A DNA stretch of 64,000 bases from Flavobacteriales bacterium (GTDB taxonomy: Bacteria > Bacteroidota > Bacteroidia > UBA10329). Below, one piece after another: positions 17,703 through 26,379 of the stretch. A model generated the notes under the pieces. The model was not told the DNA's origin. It saw only the letters and a list, made by a program, of their open reading frames with translations, and did no database searches. The translations under genes and the position numbers were made by a program. The DNA lies in the NCBI GenBank assembly GCA_016124845.1, contig WGMW01000006.1, positions 62,001 through 126,000 on the forward strand. The letters are read 5' to 3'. Each line of letters opens with the position of its first letter. Within the stretch, counting starts at the first letter, position 1.

Positions 17703-19361
17703 TCAATCCGTCACCTTTACCACTTTCTGGTGGTATTTGCCCGAATCGGAATCGATCTGCAGCGTGTAAAGTCCTTTATTGAGATAAGCGAGATCGGTGA
17801 AGCGAAAATGAACACCTGAGTAATCCTGTGCTGTTCCTTCAAACCTTCGCACTTCCTGCCCAAGGCTGTTCACCAAACGTATAAGCACCTTCTGTTTGCC
17901 CGAAGAATAGAACGTGCCCTGCAATTGGGTTGTAAACGGGTTTGGATAGACGGGAAACAGTTCGCTTTTGTCTTCATCGGTCGGATTCAACTTGGACAGG
18001 ATCAGATTCGCTTTGGCGAAATTCGGAATGCCGTAACCATACGAATCGTCAGGATGACCGTACCTGTCTGCACTCTGCTCAATGGCATGAAAAACATCCA
18101 TATTGGTGGCCGAATCCAAATTGGCCTGCCACAGACACGCGGCCATTCCAGCCATGATCGGACTGGAAAATGAAGTTCCGTTCTGGCCTGAAATTCCGTA
18201 GGGAGTCACTACCGCGGCTGACTGTCCCTGCGCGCACACATTCGGTTTTACATCACCATCAGAAGATGGCCCGTACGAACTGAAATTGGCTATCACTTCA
18301 TCTGCATCCACGGCACCAATGGTCAGCACGCTATCGCCATCGGCAGGCGCGCCAATGTATTTCCAAGGATCATCACCCGAATTTCCAGCGCTGTTCACCA
18401 CAAGAATCCCCTTGGAGGCGGCAATATCCGCCCCGCGCGAACCACGCGTTGTGTTGCCGTCCATATCGGCATAGCTGAAATCATAAAGGGAATTATCGAA
18501 CGTGGTGTAGCCCAACGAGGAGTTGATGACATCGGCACCCGCGCTGTCTGCAAACTCGGCACCTGCCACCCAATAGTCCAGTTCAATCGGGCTTTCGCTC
18601 GATTCGTCTTCCGTACGCAGCAACAGGTAACTCGCCTTCGGAGCCGTTCCCATAAATTCGCCTGGAAGGATGCCCGCCATGGTCGAAAGCACCATTTGTC
18701 CGTGCGTGCTGTTCTCGAAAACGGTATTGTTCCGATCCACAAAATCCCAACTACCAATCAATCTACCTTCATTCCTGAGACTGTCGAAAACAGGAAAGAC
18801 ATTCACGTTCGGGAAACCCGCATCAAGCACCGCTATCAGCATTCCTTGACCACGATAACCGGGATCATGCAACGTAACACCATTGAGCATATCGATCTGG
18901 TTGAATGCCATGCCGTAATCACTTTCTCCGTATTCGTTCTGCTGCTCTGTCTTGTATGAAGTCGTTTCCTCCCATTTCACGATAGGAACAGCCTTTTCTT
19001 GCCGCTTTTTAACCGCTTCATGGTTCGCGACAAAAGGCAACGCCAGAATCGCATTCAACACATTCTGGTTGGGCACCATCACCGAAACCGAGTTGAACCA
19101 CTTGGAATGTGTTCTGTATTCTGCGCCTGTGTTCAGAACCGCCTGAATGTATGCGGGATCAACAGGCAGATCGTTCTCTTTCAGCGGAATGTGCTGCCGT
19201 TCGCGTCTGTCCAACGCGCGCTGAGAAAGGAACTCCAAAGGCTGGTTCAAGGAATAAGGCGTGTTGCTCTTATCGGAAAACTGAATCCAATAGCTCAACG
19301 AATCTTGCCCCTGAACGGTGATCGCGGCAAACAGCAGTATGGTCAGAATCAGTTGTCTCAT
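17703..19361 (-). CDS. S8 subtilisin-like serine protease with T9SS sorting domain
   Basis: A 552-residue secreted protease. A signal peptide (MRQLILTILLFAAITVQGQ) is followed by a ~130-residue pro-region and the S8 catalytic domain. The triad is Asp180 (AVLDAGFP), His220 (NSTHGQMVLS) and Ser397 (NGTSFSSPIMAG), and the oxyanion asparagine is in VNSAGNSGDD. The last ~80 residues form a type A T9SS sorting domain (VYPNPFTTQL, LVNSLGQEVRRF, LNKGLYTLQI), so the enzyme is probably sent across the outer membrane by T9SS. Its ATG overlaps the preceding lipoprotein gene by 4 bp. Confidence 0.93.
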   Translation of the reverse strand: MRQLILTILLFAAITVQGQDSLSYWIQFSDKSNTPYSLNQPLEFLSQRALDRRERQHIPLKENDLPVDPAYIQAVLNTGAEYRTHSKWFNSVSVMVPNQNVLNAILALPFVANHEAVKKRQEKAVPIVKWEETTSYKTEQQNEYGESDYGMAFNQIDMLNGVTLHDPGYRGQGMLIAVLDAGFPNVNVFPVFDSLRNEGRLIGSWDFVDRNNTVFENSTHGQMVLSTMAGILPGEFMGTAPKASYLLLRTEDESSESPIELDYWVAGAEFADSAGADVINSSLGYTTFDNSLYDFSYADMDGNTTRGSRGADIAASKGILVVNSAGNSGDDPWKYIGAPADGDSVLTIGAVDADEVIANFSSYGPSSDGDVKPNVCAQGQSAAVVTPYGISGQNGTSFSSPIMAGMAACLWQANLDSATNMDVFHAIEQSADRYGHPDDSYGYGIPNFAKANLILSKLNPTDEDKSELFPVYPNPFTTQLQGTFYSSGKQKVLIRLVNSLGQEVRRFEGTAQDYSGVHFRFTDLAYLNKGLYTLQIDSDSGKYHQKVVKVTD

Positions 19362-20062
19362 TCGCCATATCCTGTTACAACCATCTCAAAGAAAAATCCC
19401 ACCGTGTCCTTCTCGTTCGGGTTGGTCTGATTCTGCTGCACATCGAACACGTTGAGTTGCTTATGGATCATGCCAATGTTCTTCGCATAAACTTCTTTGG
19501 CGATCAAATTGAGGCCGAAAATGGCAGGTCGGTCGTATTGGACCACCGTAACCGTTGAGTCGAATGTAAGCCCATTGATGGTGTAAGGTTCGTTGATGTT
19601 CTCGTACGAATATTCCCACACTTCGGGGATGTTGAGTTGGTTGTAGGCTTCCTCCAGCGTTTGCAAGGTATTCTTGCTGTTGCCGTCCCACGATTTGCCT
19701 GAAACGATCGGGAAATTCTGCTTGATGAAGACCACGTTCTCCTCGTTCTGTTCCGCAACTTTTGGTGTTCGCACCTTGAACCAAACATCCTTGATCCCCC
19801 AATCTCCTTGCGGAGTTGACCGCGAATAACGTTCCACTCTGATAGCCTGCCGACCTTCATCGTCCGTGAAATAAGACTCGTTGAGTTCGCGCAGCAGATA
19901 ATGCGCCTCTGCAAAGGCCGTTGGCCCGATGGGATCATCCTGCCACGTGGAATCGACCTTGTACTCCACATATTTGCCCAGTTCCGTTGGGAAATATTCG
20001 TAACCGATGAATGGAAGTTCCGTGTCTTCGCGGTAGCATCCGCTGAAAAGCGAAACGGCCAC
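19358..20062 (-). CDS. Lipoprotein of unknown function
   Basis: About 234 residues from a GTG at 20062. That start gives only MAVSLFSGC ahead of the lipobox cysteine. Upstream codons in the same frame read TKIKAKILIAF, which would complete a normal basic and hydrophobic lipoprotein signal, but no ATG, GTG or TTG exists there before a stop at 20102-20104. Translation may begin at a rare codon such as ATC or ATT, or the start was lost. The mature part is beta-rich (LGKYVEYKVDSTWQDD). No family is recognised. It overlaps the subtilase gene. Confidence 0.75.
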   Translation of the reverse strand: MAVSLFSGCYREDTELPFIGYEYFPTELGKYVEYKVDSTWQDDPIGPTAFAEAHYLLRELNESYFTDDEGRQAIRVERYSRSTPQGDWGIKDVWFKVRTPKVAEQNEENVVFIKQNFPIVSGKSWDGNSKNTLQTLEEAYNQLNIPEVWEYSYENINEPYTINGLTFDSTVTVVQYDRPAIFGLNLIAKEVYAKNIGMIHKQLNVFDVQQNQTNPNEKDTVGFFFEMVVTGYGE

Positions 20063-20096
20063 AAATGCTATTAGAATTTTTGCTTTGATCTTGGTT

Positions 20097-20131
20097 ACGA
20101 ATTACGAATCAGTACGAATATCACGAATTAA
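20097..20131. repeat. Short tandem repeat of TACGAAT words
   Basis: Four near copies of a TACGAAT or CACGAAT word, 9-12 bp apart, end directly at the expected 5' end of the lipoprotein gene on the minus strand. The 70 bp beyond still contain related ACGAA and GTAATTCG words up to about 20195. Confidence 0.55.
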
Positions 20132-20203
20132 CTGCAAGCGTTGAACATACCCGCGTTCGTAATATTTGTACCGCGAAGCGGAATATGTAATTCGCAACCC
20201 CAT

Positions 20204-21295
20204 TCAGTGATCTTTCTTGATGAATCCGCCACCGATCACATCATCGCCCTCGTAAAAAACAGCCGACTGTCCTGGAGCGATGGCACTCACCTCTTCGTAA
20301 AAACGGACGTTCATTTCTGAACCACGTTGCTCAATACGCGCCATGCTTCCTGCATGTTTGTAACGAACCTTCACCAATGCTTCCATCGGCTCAGTAAGGC
20401 TTTCATATTTCTGAAGATTCAAACCTCTAACGGTCATTTCTGTTTTCAGAAGATCGGTCTCTCTTCCAAGAGTCACCGTGTTCGTATCTGGATGAATCCC
20501 AGTAACATACATTGGTTCACCCAAAGCTATCTCCAAGCCTTTTCGTTGCCCTATCGTGTAAAACGGATATCCGCGATGCTTGCCCAATATGTTGCCGTCC
20601 TTATCCACGAAAAGACCGCCATCAACCTGCTCTTCCAAGCCTTTTACCCTGCGCTTCAGAAAGCCGCGGTAATCATTATCGGGGATGAAGCATATCTCGT
20701 AACTCTCGCTCTTTTTGGCAATGGCCTCATAGCCGCTGTCCAACGCTATCTGACGGATGTCTTTCTTGTGCATTTTCCCTAATGGAAAGATGGTACGCGA
20801 AAGACTTTCCTGACTCAGACCCCACAGTACATAGGATTGGTCTTTTGCCTGATCCAAACCTTTGGAGACCACAAAACGGCCATTCTCTTCGCGGACCTGT
20901 GCGTAATGTCCCGTTGCAATGAACTCGCATCCCAATTGGTCGGCACGTCTAAGAAGCGCGTCCCACTTGATATGTGTATTGCACAACACACACGGGTTGG
21001 GTGTACGTCCTGCGATGTATTCATCCACAAAATTGTCGATGATGTGCTCCCCGAACTCCTCGCGGATGTCGATGATGATATGCGGAAACCCAAAGTCGAC
21101 CGCCATCTGGCGCGCATCGTTGATGTCGTCCAAACTGCAGCAACCTGTGGTGCGCGTACTGCCGCCTGCCGAAGCATAATCCCACGTTTTCATGGTGACT
21201 CCGACCACTTCATAACCTTCGTTATGCAGCATCATGGCAACGACAGAACTGTCGAGGCCACCACTCATCGCTACCAGAACCTTCCCTTTGCTCAT
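20204..21295 (-). CDS. mnmA: tRNA-specific 2-thiouridylase MnmA
   Basis: MnmA (363 residues) puts the 2-thio group on wobble uridine 34 of tRNA(Lys), tRNA(Glu) and tRNA(Gln). The PP-loop is KVLVAMSGGLDSSVVAMML. The two catalytic cysteines are in GRTPNPCVLCNTHIKW and SYEICFIPDND. The central GQRKGLEIALGEPMYVTGI is the usual RNA-binding region. The start ATG lies 1 bp after the stop of the YwqK-type gene, so the two are probably one operon. mnmD, the pathway's methyltransferase, lies just upstream. Confidence 0.97.
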   Translation of the reverse strand: MSKGKVLVAMSGGLDSSVVAMMLHNEGYEVVGVTMKTWDYASAGGSTRTTGCCSLDDINDARQMAVDFGFPHIIIDIREEFGEHIIDNFVDEYIAGRTPNPCVLCNTHIKWDALLRRADQLGCEFIATGHYAQVREENGRFVVSKGLDQAKDQSYVLWGLSQESLSRTIFPLGKMHKKDIRQIALDSGYEAIAKKSESYEICFIPDNDYRGFLKRRVKGLEEQVDGGLFVDKDGNILGKHRGYPFYTIGQRKGLEIALGEPMYVTGIHPDTNTVTLGRETDLLKTEMTVRGLNLQKYESLTEPMEALVKVRYKHAGSMARIEQRGSEMNVRFYEEVSAIAPGQSAVFYEGDDVIGGGFIKKDH

Positions 21296-21296
21296 C

Positions 21297-22316
21297 TTAC
21301 TCTTGCCCTTCCCAATCGATGGTGCTCACCTTGCTTCCGTCTTCCCAGACCTCCACGCGGTCTACGCTGCCATCTTCGTTATAATAGGTCACTTTGCCGT
21401 TCAGCTGATCATTATTGTACCAGCCTTTCACCTTAACCTGTGTTCCTTCCAATTGTTCCATCAGCTCATCGGGCTGTCCCATCTTGCCTGGAACTTCGGT
21501 TTGCACCCACTCGCCTTTATTGTAGAATTCTGTGAATTCGCCCTGCTTTTTCCCTGCCTTGTAATTGTAAATACTCTTCGGAATCTCGTTCTCGTAATAC
21601 TCCGTGAATTCACCATTCTCCAATTTCTGACGCTTCAGCACTCCATTTTCATACACATCTTGCGTCTTTACCGAGCCATTATCATTGAAAATGAGCCAAA
21701 CACCAACCCGTGTTCCCTGATGGTAATTTCCTTGATACTTCCGCTTTCCATCCTCGTTGTACATCACGAATTTGCCATGCAGGTTTCCGTTTTCGTACGT
21801 GGCATCGACCCACGGTTTTCCATTGTCGAAGAACTTCTTCCAAGGGCCGTTCTTCACACCATGGTCGTAGTGTGTCTCCTCGCCCAACTGCTTGTTCTCG
21901 TAGTAGGTTTTCTGCACACCATGCAGCGTATCGAGAATGTATGACTCCTCCAAAACCAACAGTTCGTTGTCGTTGAAATACTGCCACAGACTGTCCTTCA
22001 TCTGCAGTCTGTACATTCCCTTGGCCTTTATTTTCCCGTTCTTATGGTAGATGTGTGTGGCCACTTCCCCGTTTCCCAAATGATTGTTGGTGGCCTGCAG
22101 ATCTCCCGTCTCGTAGTAGTAATGAAACGTGCCAACAGGTTTGTCATCCTTGAACTCACCTTCGTAACGCACCTTACCATTATTGTAGAGTTTCTTCCAC
22201 TTGCCTTGTTTGAGGCCGTTGGCATCTGTTTGGTTCACATCCTGACCGAAGGACGACAGACCGAACAGAAGAAGCAGTAGAAAGAGCGGGGAAATACGTG
22301 AGAATCCTTTCTTCAT
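21297..22316 (-). CDS. YwqK/MORN-type repeat secreted protein
   Basis: A 339-residue secreted protein (signal MKKGFSRISPLFLLLLLFGLSSFGQ) made of about a dozen repeats of ~23 residues. Each follows the pattern Y-x-N-G-K-x-x-x-G-x-(F/Y)-x-x-G-x-x-x-G-x-W, for example LYNNGKVRYEGEFKDDKP and FFDNGKPWVDATYENGN. This is the MORN-like YwqK family, often named an antitoxin in databases, although no toxin is present here. Function unknown; perhaps a surface or periplasmic scaffold. It lies between mnmD and mnmA. Confidence 0.82.
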   Translation of the reverse strand: MKKGFSRISPLFLLLLLFGLSSFGQDVNQTDANGLKQGKWKKLYNNGKVRYEGEFKDDKPVGTFHYYYETGDLQATNNHLGNGEVATHIYHKNGKIKAKGMYRLQMKDSLWQYFNDNELLVLEESYILDTLHGVQKTYYENKQLGEETHYDHGVKNGPWKKFFDNGKPWVDATYENGNLHGKFVMYNEDGKRKYQGNYHQGTRVGVWLIFNDNGSVKTQDVYENGVLKRQKLENGEFTEYYENEIPKSIYNYKAGKKQGEFTEFYNKGEWVQTEVPGKMGQPDELMEQLEGTQVKVKGWYNNDQLNGKVTYYNEDGSVDRVEVWEDGSKVSTIDWEGQE

Positions 22317-22324
22317 TGGTTGCG

Positions 22325-22332
22325 CAAAGATA
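22325..22332 (-). promoter_or_regulatory. -7 promoter box upstream of the YwqK-mnmA pair
   Basis: On the minus strand TATCTTTG matches the Bacteroidota -7 consensus TAnnTTTG exactly, 8 bp before the YwqK-type ATG. It implies that ywqK-mnmA can be transcribed apart from mnmD. Confidence 0.55.
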
Positions 22333-22358
22333 TGGCAGGTGTTTGCCGCGGCAAACCC

Positions 22359-23054
22359 TTACTTGACGTTAAACGGCTTTGTGGCCACGATCATTTCACG
22401 CTTACCTGGCGGACCAGGAACTTTTTCGACCTGAAAGCCTGCCGCGAGCATGTTTCTGCGCACATATCCTTTGCAGCAATAGGTGGTTAGAATTCCTTCG
22501 GGATTCATCCACGAAAAGATGCGTTCGAACACTTCTTGCGTCCAAAGTTCTGGTTGCGTTTCGGGTTCAAACGCATCGAAATACACCAGATCGAATCCAA
22601 CGGTCGGTTCAAAATCCAGCAACGAAACCTGATGTTTTGTCAACGAGAATCCATCTCGGATAGCAACCGATCGATTCCATTCTACCTGATGAAACTTCTC
22701 GAAAACTTCTCGGCTTGAATTCAATTCAGCTGGAAGCTGATAGTCTTTCCAAACTTCTTCTGGCAGAGGAAACAATTCCAACGTGTGATAATCCACTTTC
22801 ACGTCCGAACCCTGTAGCTCCTTCTCCGTGAGCAGCGCATTCAGCCCCGTTCCGAAACCCATTTCGAGAATGAAGACCTCTTTTTTCCCTCGCGAAAGCT
22901 GCGTTCTCAAACCTTTATCAATGAAAACATGCTCCGATTCAGTAAGCGCGCCATGCCGCGAATGATACGTTGAACTCAGCGCTTCATTCAGAATGGTCTG
23001 CGAACCATCCTTGGTCTCTACCAGTTTCAGCGGCTGCGGTTCATTGGAATTCAT
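22359..23054 (-). CDS. mnmD: tRNA 5-methylaminomethyl-2-thiouridine methyltransferase (MnmD/MnmC-M type)
   Basis: A 231-residue SAM-dependent methyltransferase matching the methyltransferase half of MnmC. The N-terminal SSTYHSRHGALTESEHVFI and the SAM-binding EMGFGTGLNALL are characteristic, and VYFDAFEPETQPELWT is the catalytic-region motif. It should methylate nm5s2U34 to mnm5s2U34 in tRNA. The FAD oxidase half of MnmC is absent, which fits stand-alone MnmD enzymes. It precedes the YwqK and mnmA genes on the same strand, so two steps of one modification pathway lie together. Confidence 0.88.
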   Translation of the reverse strand: MNSNEPQPLKLVETKDGSQTILNEALSSTYHSRHGALTESEHVFIDKGLRTQLSRGKKEVFILEMGFGTGLNALLTEKELQGSDVKVDYHTLELFPLPEEVWKDYQLPAELNSSREVFEKFHQVEWNRSVAIRDGFSLTKHQVSLLDFEPTVGFDLVYFDAFEPETQPELWTQEVFERIFSWMNPEGILTTYCCKGYVRRNMLAAGFQVEKVPGPPGKREMIVATKPFNVK

Positions 23055-23152
23055 ACTGCAACATTACCATTTCGCGCGCAATCAAAACGCACAAGCTCAT
23101 TGTAAGCATGTTGATCTGCTTTTGTCTGCAACTTTAGAAACAACATTTTTCA

Positions 23153-23230
23153 GCCACAGAGACACAGATTTTCACAGATTTCACGGAGATTTTTCTGTGA
23201 AAAACTCTGTGTTTTCTGCGCTTCTGTGGC
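23153..23230. repeat. Imperfect palindromic CCACAGA repeat in a 307-bp gap
   Basis: The gap 23055-23361 has no gene. It holds an imperfect inverted repeat opening GCCACAGAGACACAGATTTT and closing with TTCTGCGCTTCTGTGGC. Relatives occur at 48751-48827, 56554-56639 and, more degraded, at 31474-31554. The remaining ~120 bp before the next gene is A/T-rich and shows no other element. Confidence 0.8.
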
Positions 23231-23361
23231 CATTTATATGTTGTGCAAACCAAGTCGGACTGATTATTGTTTGATGCAGCAAGTATTAGACGAACGACCT
23301 TAACATTCCTTAACGCGTTGCGTATTTTTATTAAGAATTGACCCCGATACTTTAGCTGCCC

Positions 23362-23724
23362 ATGAAGCGACTGATACCATACATTCTGATTTCCTTGATT
23401 GCATTTGACGGGCTTGCTGCTGACCACAATGGCAACGGTGGCGATAAAGTAATAGGCATGCAACCAACCGTGTCTCCGAACTGGGATGCGCAGATCTACC
23501 CGAATCCGAACAACGGAGTTTTCAACGTGATGATATCAGGCAGTTCAGCTGCGCTGGATGTGGCGGTATTCAACATCATTGGCGAAAAGGTTTTTGAACT
23601 GCAGGTGTTGGGCGACCACGGAGCCAAGATCGATCTTTCGGGACTGGAAAAAGGACTTTACGTGGTTCAGGTCATCGACAAAGACCGCAACGAAGTAATC
23701 ACTCGTAGAATGCAGATCGAGTAG
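23362..23724 (+). CDS. Short secreted protein consisting mainly of a T9SS type A sorting domain
   Basis: A 120-residue protein with a signal peptide (MKRLIPYILISLIAFDGLAA), about 25 residues of linker and then a complete type A sorting domain: IYPNPNNGVFNVMISG, VAVFNIIGEKVFELQV and LEKGLYVVQVIDKD. Cargo domains are normally hundreds of residues; here almost nothing precedes the sorting signal. It may be a remnant of a larger protein or a small surface protein. The flanks hold only repeats. Confidence 0.8.
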   Translation: MKRLIPYILISLIAFDGLAADHNGNGGDKVIGMQPTVSPNWDAQIYPNPNNGVFNVMISGSSAALDVAVFNIIGEKVFELQVLGDHGAKIDLSGLEKGLYVVQVIDKDRNEVITRRMQIE

Positions 23725-23823
23725 CGTTTTCTTTCATTGCACAGAGAAAATTTTGAGAAATAAAGTTTTACAGAGAGGTTCTCTGTGTTCCTAAGAAACT
23801 CACAAACTTGGTTCAACAAAAAC

Positions 23824-24579
23824 TCACTTGAACCCGCGCTCGCGCTTGATGCGTTCGTAAGCATCCGTCAACTTCTGGAATTTCTCTTTGGCCGCTTCCT
23901 GATGTTCCGGTCCCAAATGGCTCACTTTATCAGGATGATACTTGACCGCCATTCTGCGGTATGCCTTCTTCACTTCATCATCCGAAACGGTCTTCTCGAT
24001 CTCAAGGATCTGATAAACTGTCTCATCATTCTCAAGCACAAACATCGCTTTGATGCTCATGAAATCAGGTTTGCTGATACCGAGATAGGAAGCAATCCGC
24101 GTAAGCATATCGATCTCATTCCCGTGCATTTCTTTATCGGCATTGGCCAATTGAAACAGGTAATGCATCAGTTGCAGTCGAGATGAGTGATCCATATACG
24201 TTCGGATCTGCAAACTCACCTGACGTATCTCGATCGGTTTCTTCAGAATCTCGCGAAGCAAAAGCAACTGCTGCTGTGCCTTTGCCGCTCCGAACTGCCC
24301 GACCAGAAACCGTTTCACAAAATCCAACTCAGATTTCTTGACGGTATTGTCGGCTTTCATCACAGCCGCTGTCAGAATAAGCAGCGAGGCCTCAAAATCG
24401 CCCGTTGTGGTTCTGGAATACGTGCGCTGCCCGCTTTTCGGAATGGGTTCTCCCCACTCCATGATGTCACCACTTGCGTTGTCGTAAATAGAACCAAGGG
24501 CAAAACCCAGCAAGGCTCCGATCGGACCACCCAAAGCCCAACCGACCGTTCCACCTAACCATTTTGCGTATTTCGCCAT
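23824..24579 (-). CDS. TerB/DjlA-like J-domain protein
   Basis: A 251-residue protein of DjlA-like layout: an N-terminal glycine-rich membrane segment (GGTVGWALGGPIGALLGFALG), a TerB-like helical domain from about residue 70 and a C-terminal J domain. The J domain keeps the HPD motif in AVKYHPDKVSHLG and ends EKFQKLTDAYERIKRERGF. It should act as a membrane-linked DnaK co-chaperone. It is the last of four genes on the minus strand. Confidence 0.87.
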   Translation of the reverse strand: MAKYAKWLGGTVGWALGGPIGALLGFALGSIYDNASGDIMEWGEPIPKSGQRTYSRTTTGDFEASLLILTAAVMKADNTVKKSELDFVKRFLVGQFGAAKAQQQLLLLREILKKPIEIRQVSLQIRTYMDHSSRLQLMHYLFQLANADKEMHGNEIDMLTRIASYLGISKPDFMSIKAMFVLENDETVYQILEIEKTVSDDEVKKAYRRMAVKYHPDKVSHLGPEHQEAAKEKFQKLTDAYERIKRERGFK

Positions 24580-24597
24580 GCGGCTGCGAAGATAGAT

Positions 24598-25098
24598 TTA
24601 GCTTCTCGTTAGACGAGTGATCAATTCAACATATTTAGGATGTTCTGAAGCGAGTTTTTCCCGCTCTGCCATTTCAAAATCCTCAAAATCGAAACCAGGT
24701 GAGACAGTACAACCGACCAGACACCAATTGCCGCCATCGGCAACTTCAGAAGCAAACCAACTATTAGCTCCAATGACCAACTGTGGTTGTTCGCCTTTCT
24801 CCAAGTTCAAACCAAGCTGATGTTTGATGTATGTTCCATCCGTAGTGATCTCGTGTACCAGCAGTCCATCACCATCATAGAAATGCCACATCTCATCGCT
24901 CCTGATTCGATGAAACGCGGAGAAATTATCTTTGGTCAGCAGAAAATAAATGCCCGTTGAAAAGCTCCTTTCGCTACCAAAGTCATTCAAAACAGAACCT
25001 GGAATGAAGCCATCGGAACGATACGTTTCCTTATACCAACCACCTTCGGGATGCGGTTGCAGCCCTAATTTCTCAACGTAGTAACTGAAATCTCTCAA
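24598..25098 (-). CDS. DUF985-family cupin protein
   Basis: A 166-residue single-domain cupin. The family signature LGLQPHPEGGWYKETYRS opens the protein, and the beta-barrel core has TGIYFLLTKDNFSAFHRIRSDE, MWHFYDGD and VGCTVSPGFDFEDFEMA, typical of DUF985. Its reaction is not established. Its ATG overlaps the stop of the upstream holin-like gene by 4 bp. Confidence 0.88.
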   Translation of the reverse strand: MRDFSYYVEKLGLQPHPEGGWYKETYRSDGFIPGSVLNDFGSERSFSTGIYFLLTKDNFSAFHRIRSDEMWHFYDGDGLLVHEITTDGTYIKHQLGLNLEKGEQPQLVIGANSWFASEVADGGNWCLVGCTVSPGFDFEDFEMAEREKLASEHPKYVELITRLTRS

Positions 25099-25451
25099 CC
25101 GTTTCTTCTTTCAGTCTTTCCGCCAAGAGATTCCATCAAGGAAGTAATGACCGACAGCACCAAACTGAACAGCAGCGCCCACCAAAAACCGTCCACGTAA
25201 AATCCATCAACGAAATTACCTGCCAACATGATGATGGCCGCGTTGATCACAAGCAGGAACAGACCCAACGTGAGCACCGTTACGGGAATTGTAAAAATGA
25301 CCAACAACGGCTTGAGAAATCCGTTGAGGAGTGCCAGAACAATAGCTACCCAAATGGCGGTCATGTAGCCATCTACCGAGATTCCTGGAAGCAGGTAAGC
25401 CGTTAGAAAAACGGCCAATGATGAGATGATGATCTTGATAAATAGGTTCAT
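25095..25451 (-). CDS. Four-helix 'phage holin family 4' membrane protein
   Basis: A 118-residue protein with four hydrophobic helices and the motif LALLNGFLKPLLVIFTIPVTVLTLG split around a Pro-rich turn, which is characteristic of the 4_TMS phage holin family. Despite the name, the family is widespread on chromosomes and no phage genes are nearby. Its role is unknown. It lies between a hydrolase gene (23 bp upstream) and the cupin gene (4-bp overlap). Confidence 0.85.
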   Translation of the reverse strand: MNLFIKIIISSLAVFLTAYLLPGISVDGYMTAIWVAIVLALLNGFLKPLLVIFTIPVTVLTLGLFLLVINAAIIMLAGNFVDGFYVDGFWWALLFSLVLSVITSLMESLGGKTERRNG

Positions 25452-25474
25452 TTCAATTTCGTTTTAATGGTCAA

Positions 25475-26323
25475 CTACAGTTCTCGTTTCAAAAACTGTA
25501 GCATTATCTGATTAAACTTTTCCGGTGTTTCATATTGTGGAACATGTCCACACTTTTCAATTGTTACGAACTCCGCATTCGGAACCAGCGCCTGAATTTT
25601 TCTTCCATATTCGATAGGAAGCACTTGATCCTCCTCTCCCCACAATATCAACTTCGGCAGATCCAAATGGTTCAAACGCTCATAATGAGGCACATGATTT
25701 TCGAGCATGAAATTGCGGAGTGTGCTAAGCAACGCCCGCTTAGAACCTTTGATGGCCAACGGAGCTGAGAACCATTTGGTAAACCCTCCGTGCTCCTTCT
25801 TATCATAAATTCCTTTTATTGGAGCATTACGGAGAATCAGGCCACCGAACATGCCTATCAAAGCTTCTCCGAACAATTTGGGCTGAACGATCCGGATACC
25901 GGGATCTTCTGGCATTGGGATTCCATAGCAATCCACCAAAAAGAGCGATTTCACTTTTTCTGGATGATGGCTTGTGAAACGCGTACTGATGGCCCCACCC
26001 ATCGACAATCCAACCAGATGGAACTTCTCATTGATGTTGAGGAAATTGAAAAGGTCGGTCAGTTGCGATTGGAACAGTTCACTTCCATGCTCGCCCCTTA
26101 CACGGTCTGAAAATCCACGGCCGTAGAGATCGAAACGAAGTACACGATAACCGTTTTCCAGAAGAAACTTGGCCTGATGATCCCAAACATGGAGATGCCC
26201 CATAAATCCGTGAACCAGCACAACCAATTCGCCATTTTCCGGCCCTGAAAGTTCGTACCGAACCTTGCCCTGCGACAATTGCGCGTAGCTGCCATGCCGC
26301 TCCATTTCCTTCAGAATGCTCAT
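25475..26323 (-). CDS. Alpha/beta-fold hydrolase
   Basis: A 282-residue cytoplasmic alpha/beta hydrolase. VVLVHGFMGHLHVWDHQ is the oxyanion region, HLVGLSMGGAIS carries the nucleophilic serine, LILWGEEDQVLP the acid and EKCGHVPQYETPEKF the histidine. Resembles esterases and C-C bond hydrolases; substrate unknown. First gene of the minus-strand cluster 26323-23824 and divergent from the PLP-binding protein gene. Confidence 0.88.
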   Translation of the reverse strand: MSILKEMERHGSYAQLSQGKVRYELSGPENGELVVLVHGFMGHLHVWDHQAKFLLENGYRVLRFDLYGRGFSDRVRGEHGSELFQSQLTDLFNFLNINEKFHLVGLSMGGAISTRFTSHHPEKVKSLFLVDCYGIPMPEDPGIRIVQPKLFGEALIGMFGGLILRNAPIKGIYDKKEHGGFTKWFSAPLAIKGSKRALLSTLRNFMLENHVPHYERLNHLDLPKLILWGEEDQVLPIEYGRKIQALVPNAEFVTIEKCGHVPQYETPEKFNQIMLQFLKREL

Positions 26324-26379
26324 GCCTCAAATTTATCAAAGAACATGGTTGAATTCGGGTTGTTTACTTTGCAAACGCA

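Noticed and set aside
25095-25451. Prophage remnant, because of a holin-family gene
   Set aside because: The four-helix family is common on bacterial chromosomes, and no other phage gene lies nearby.
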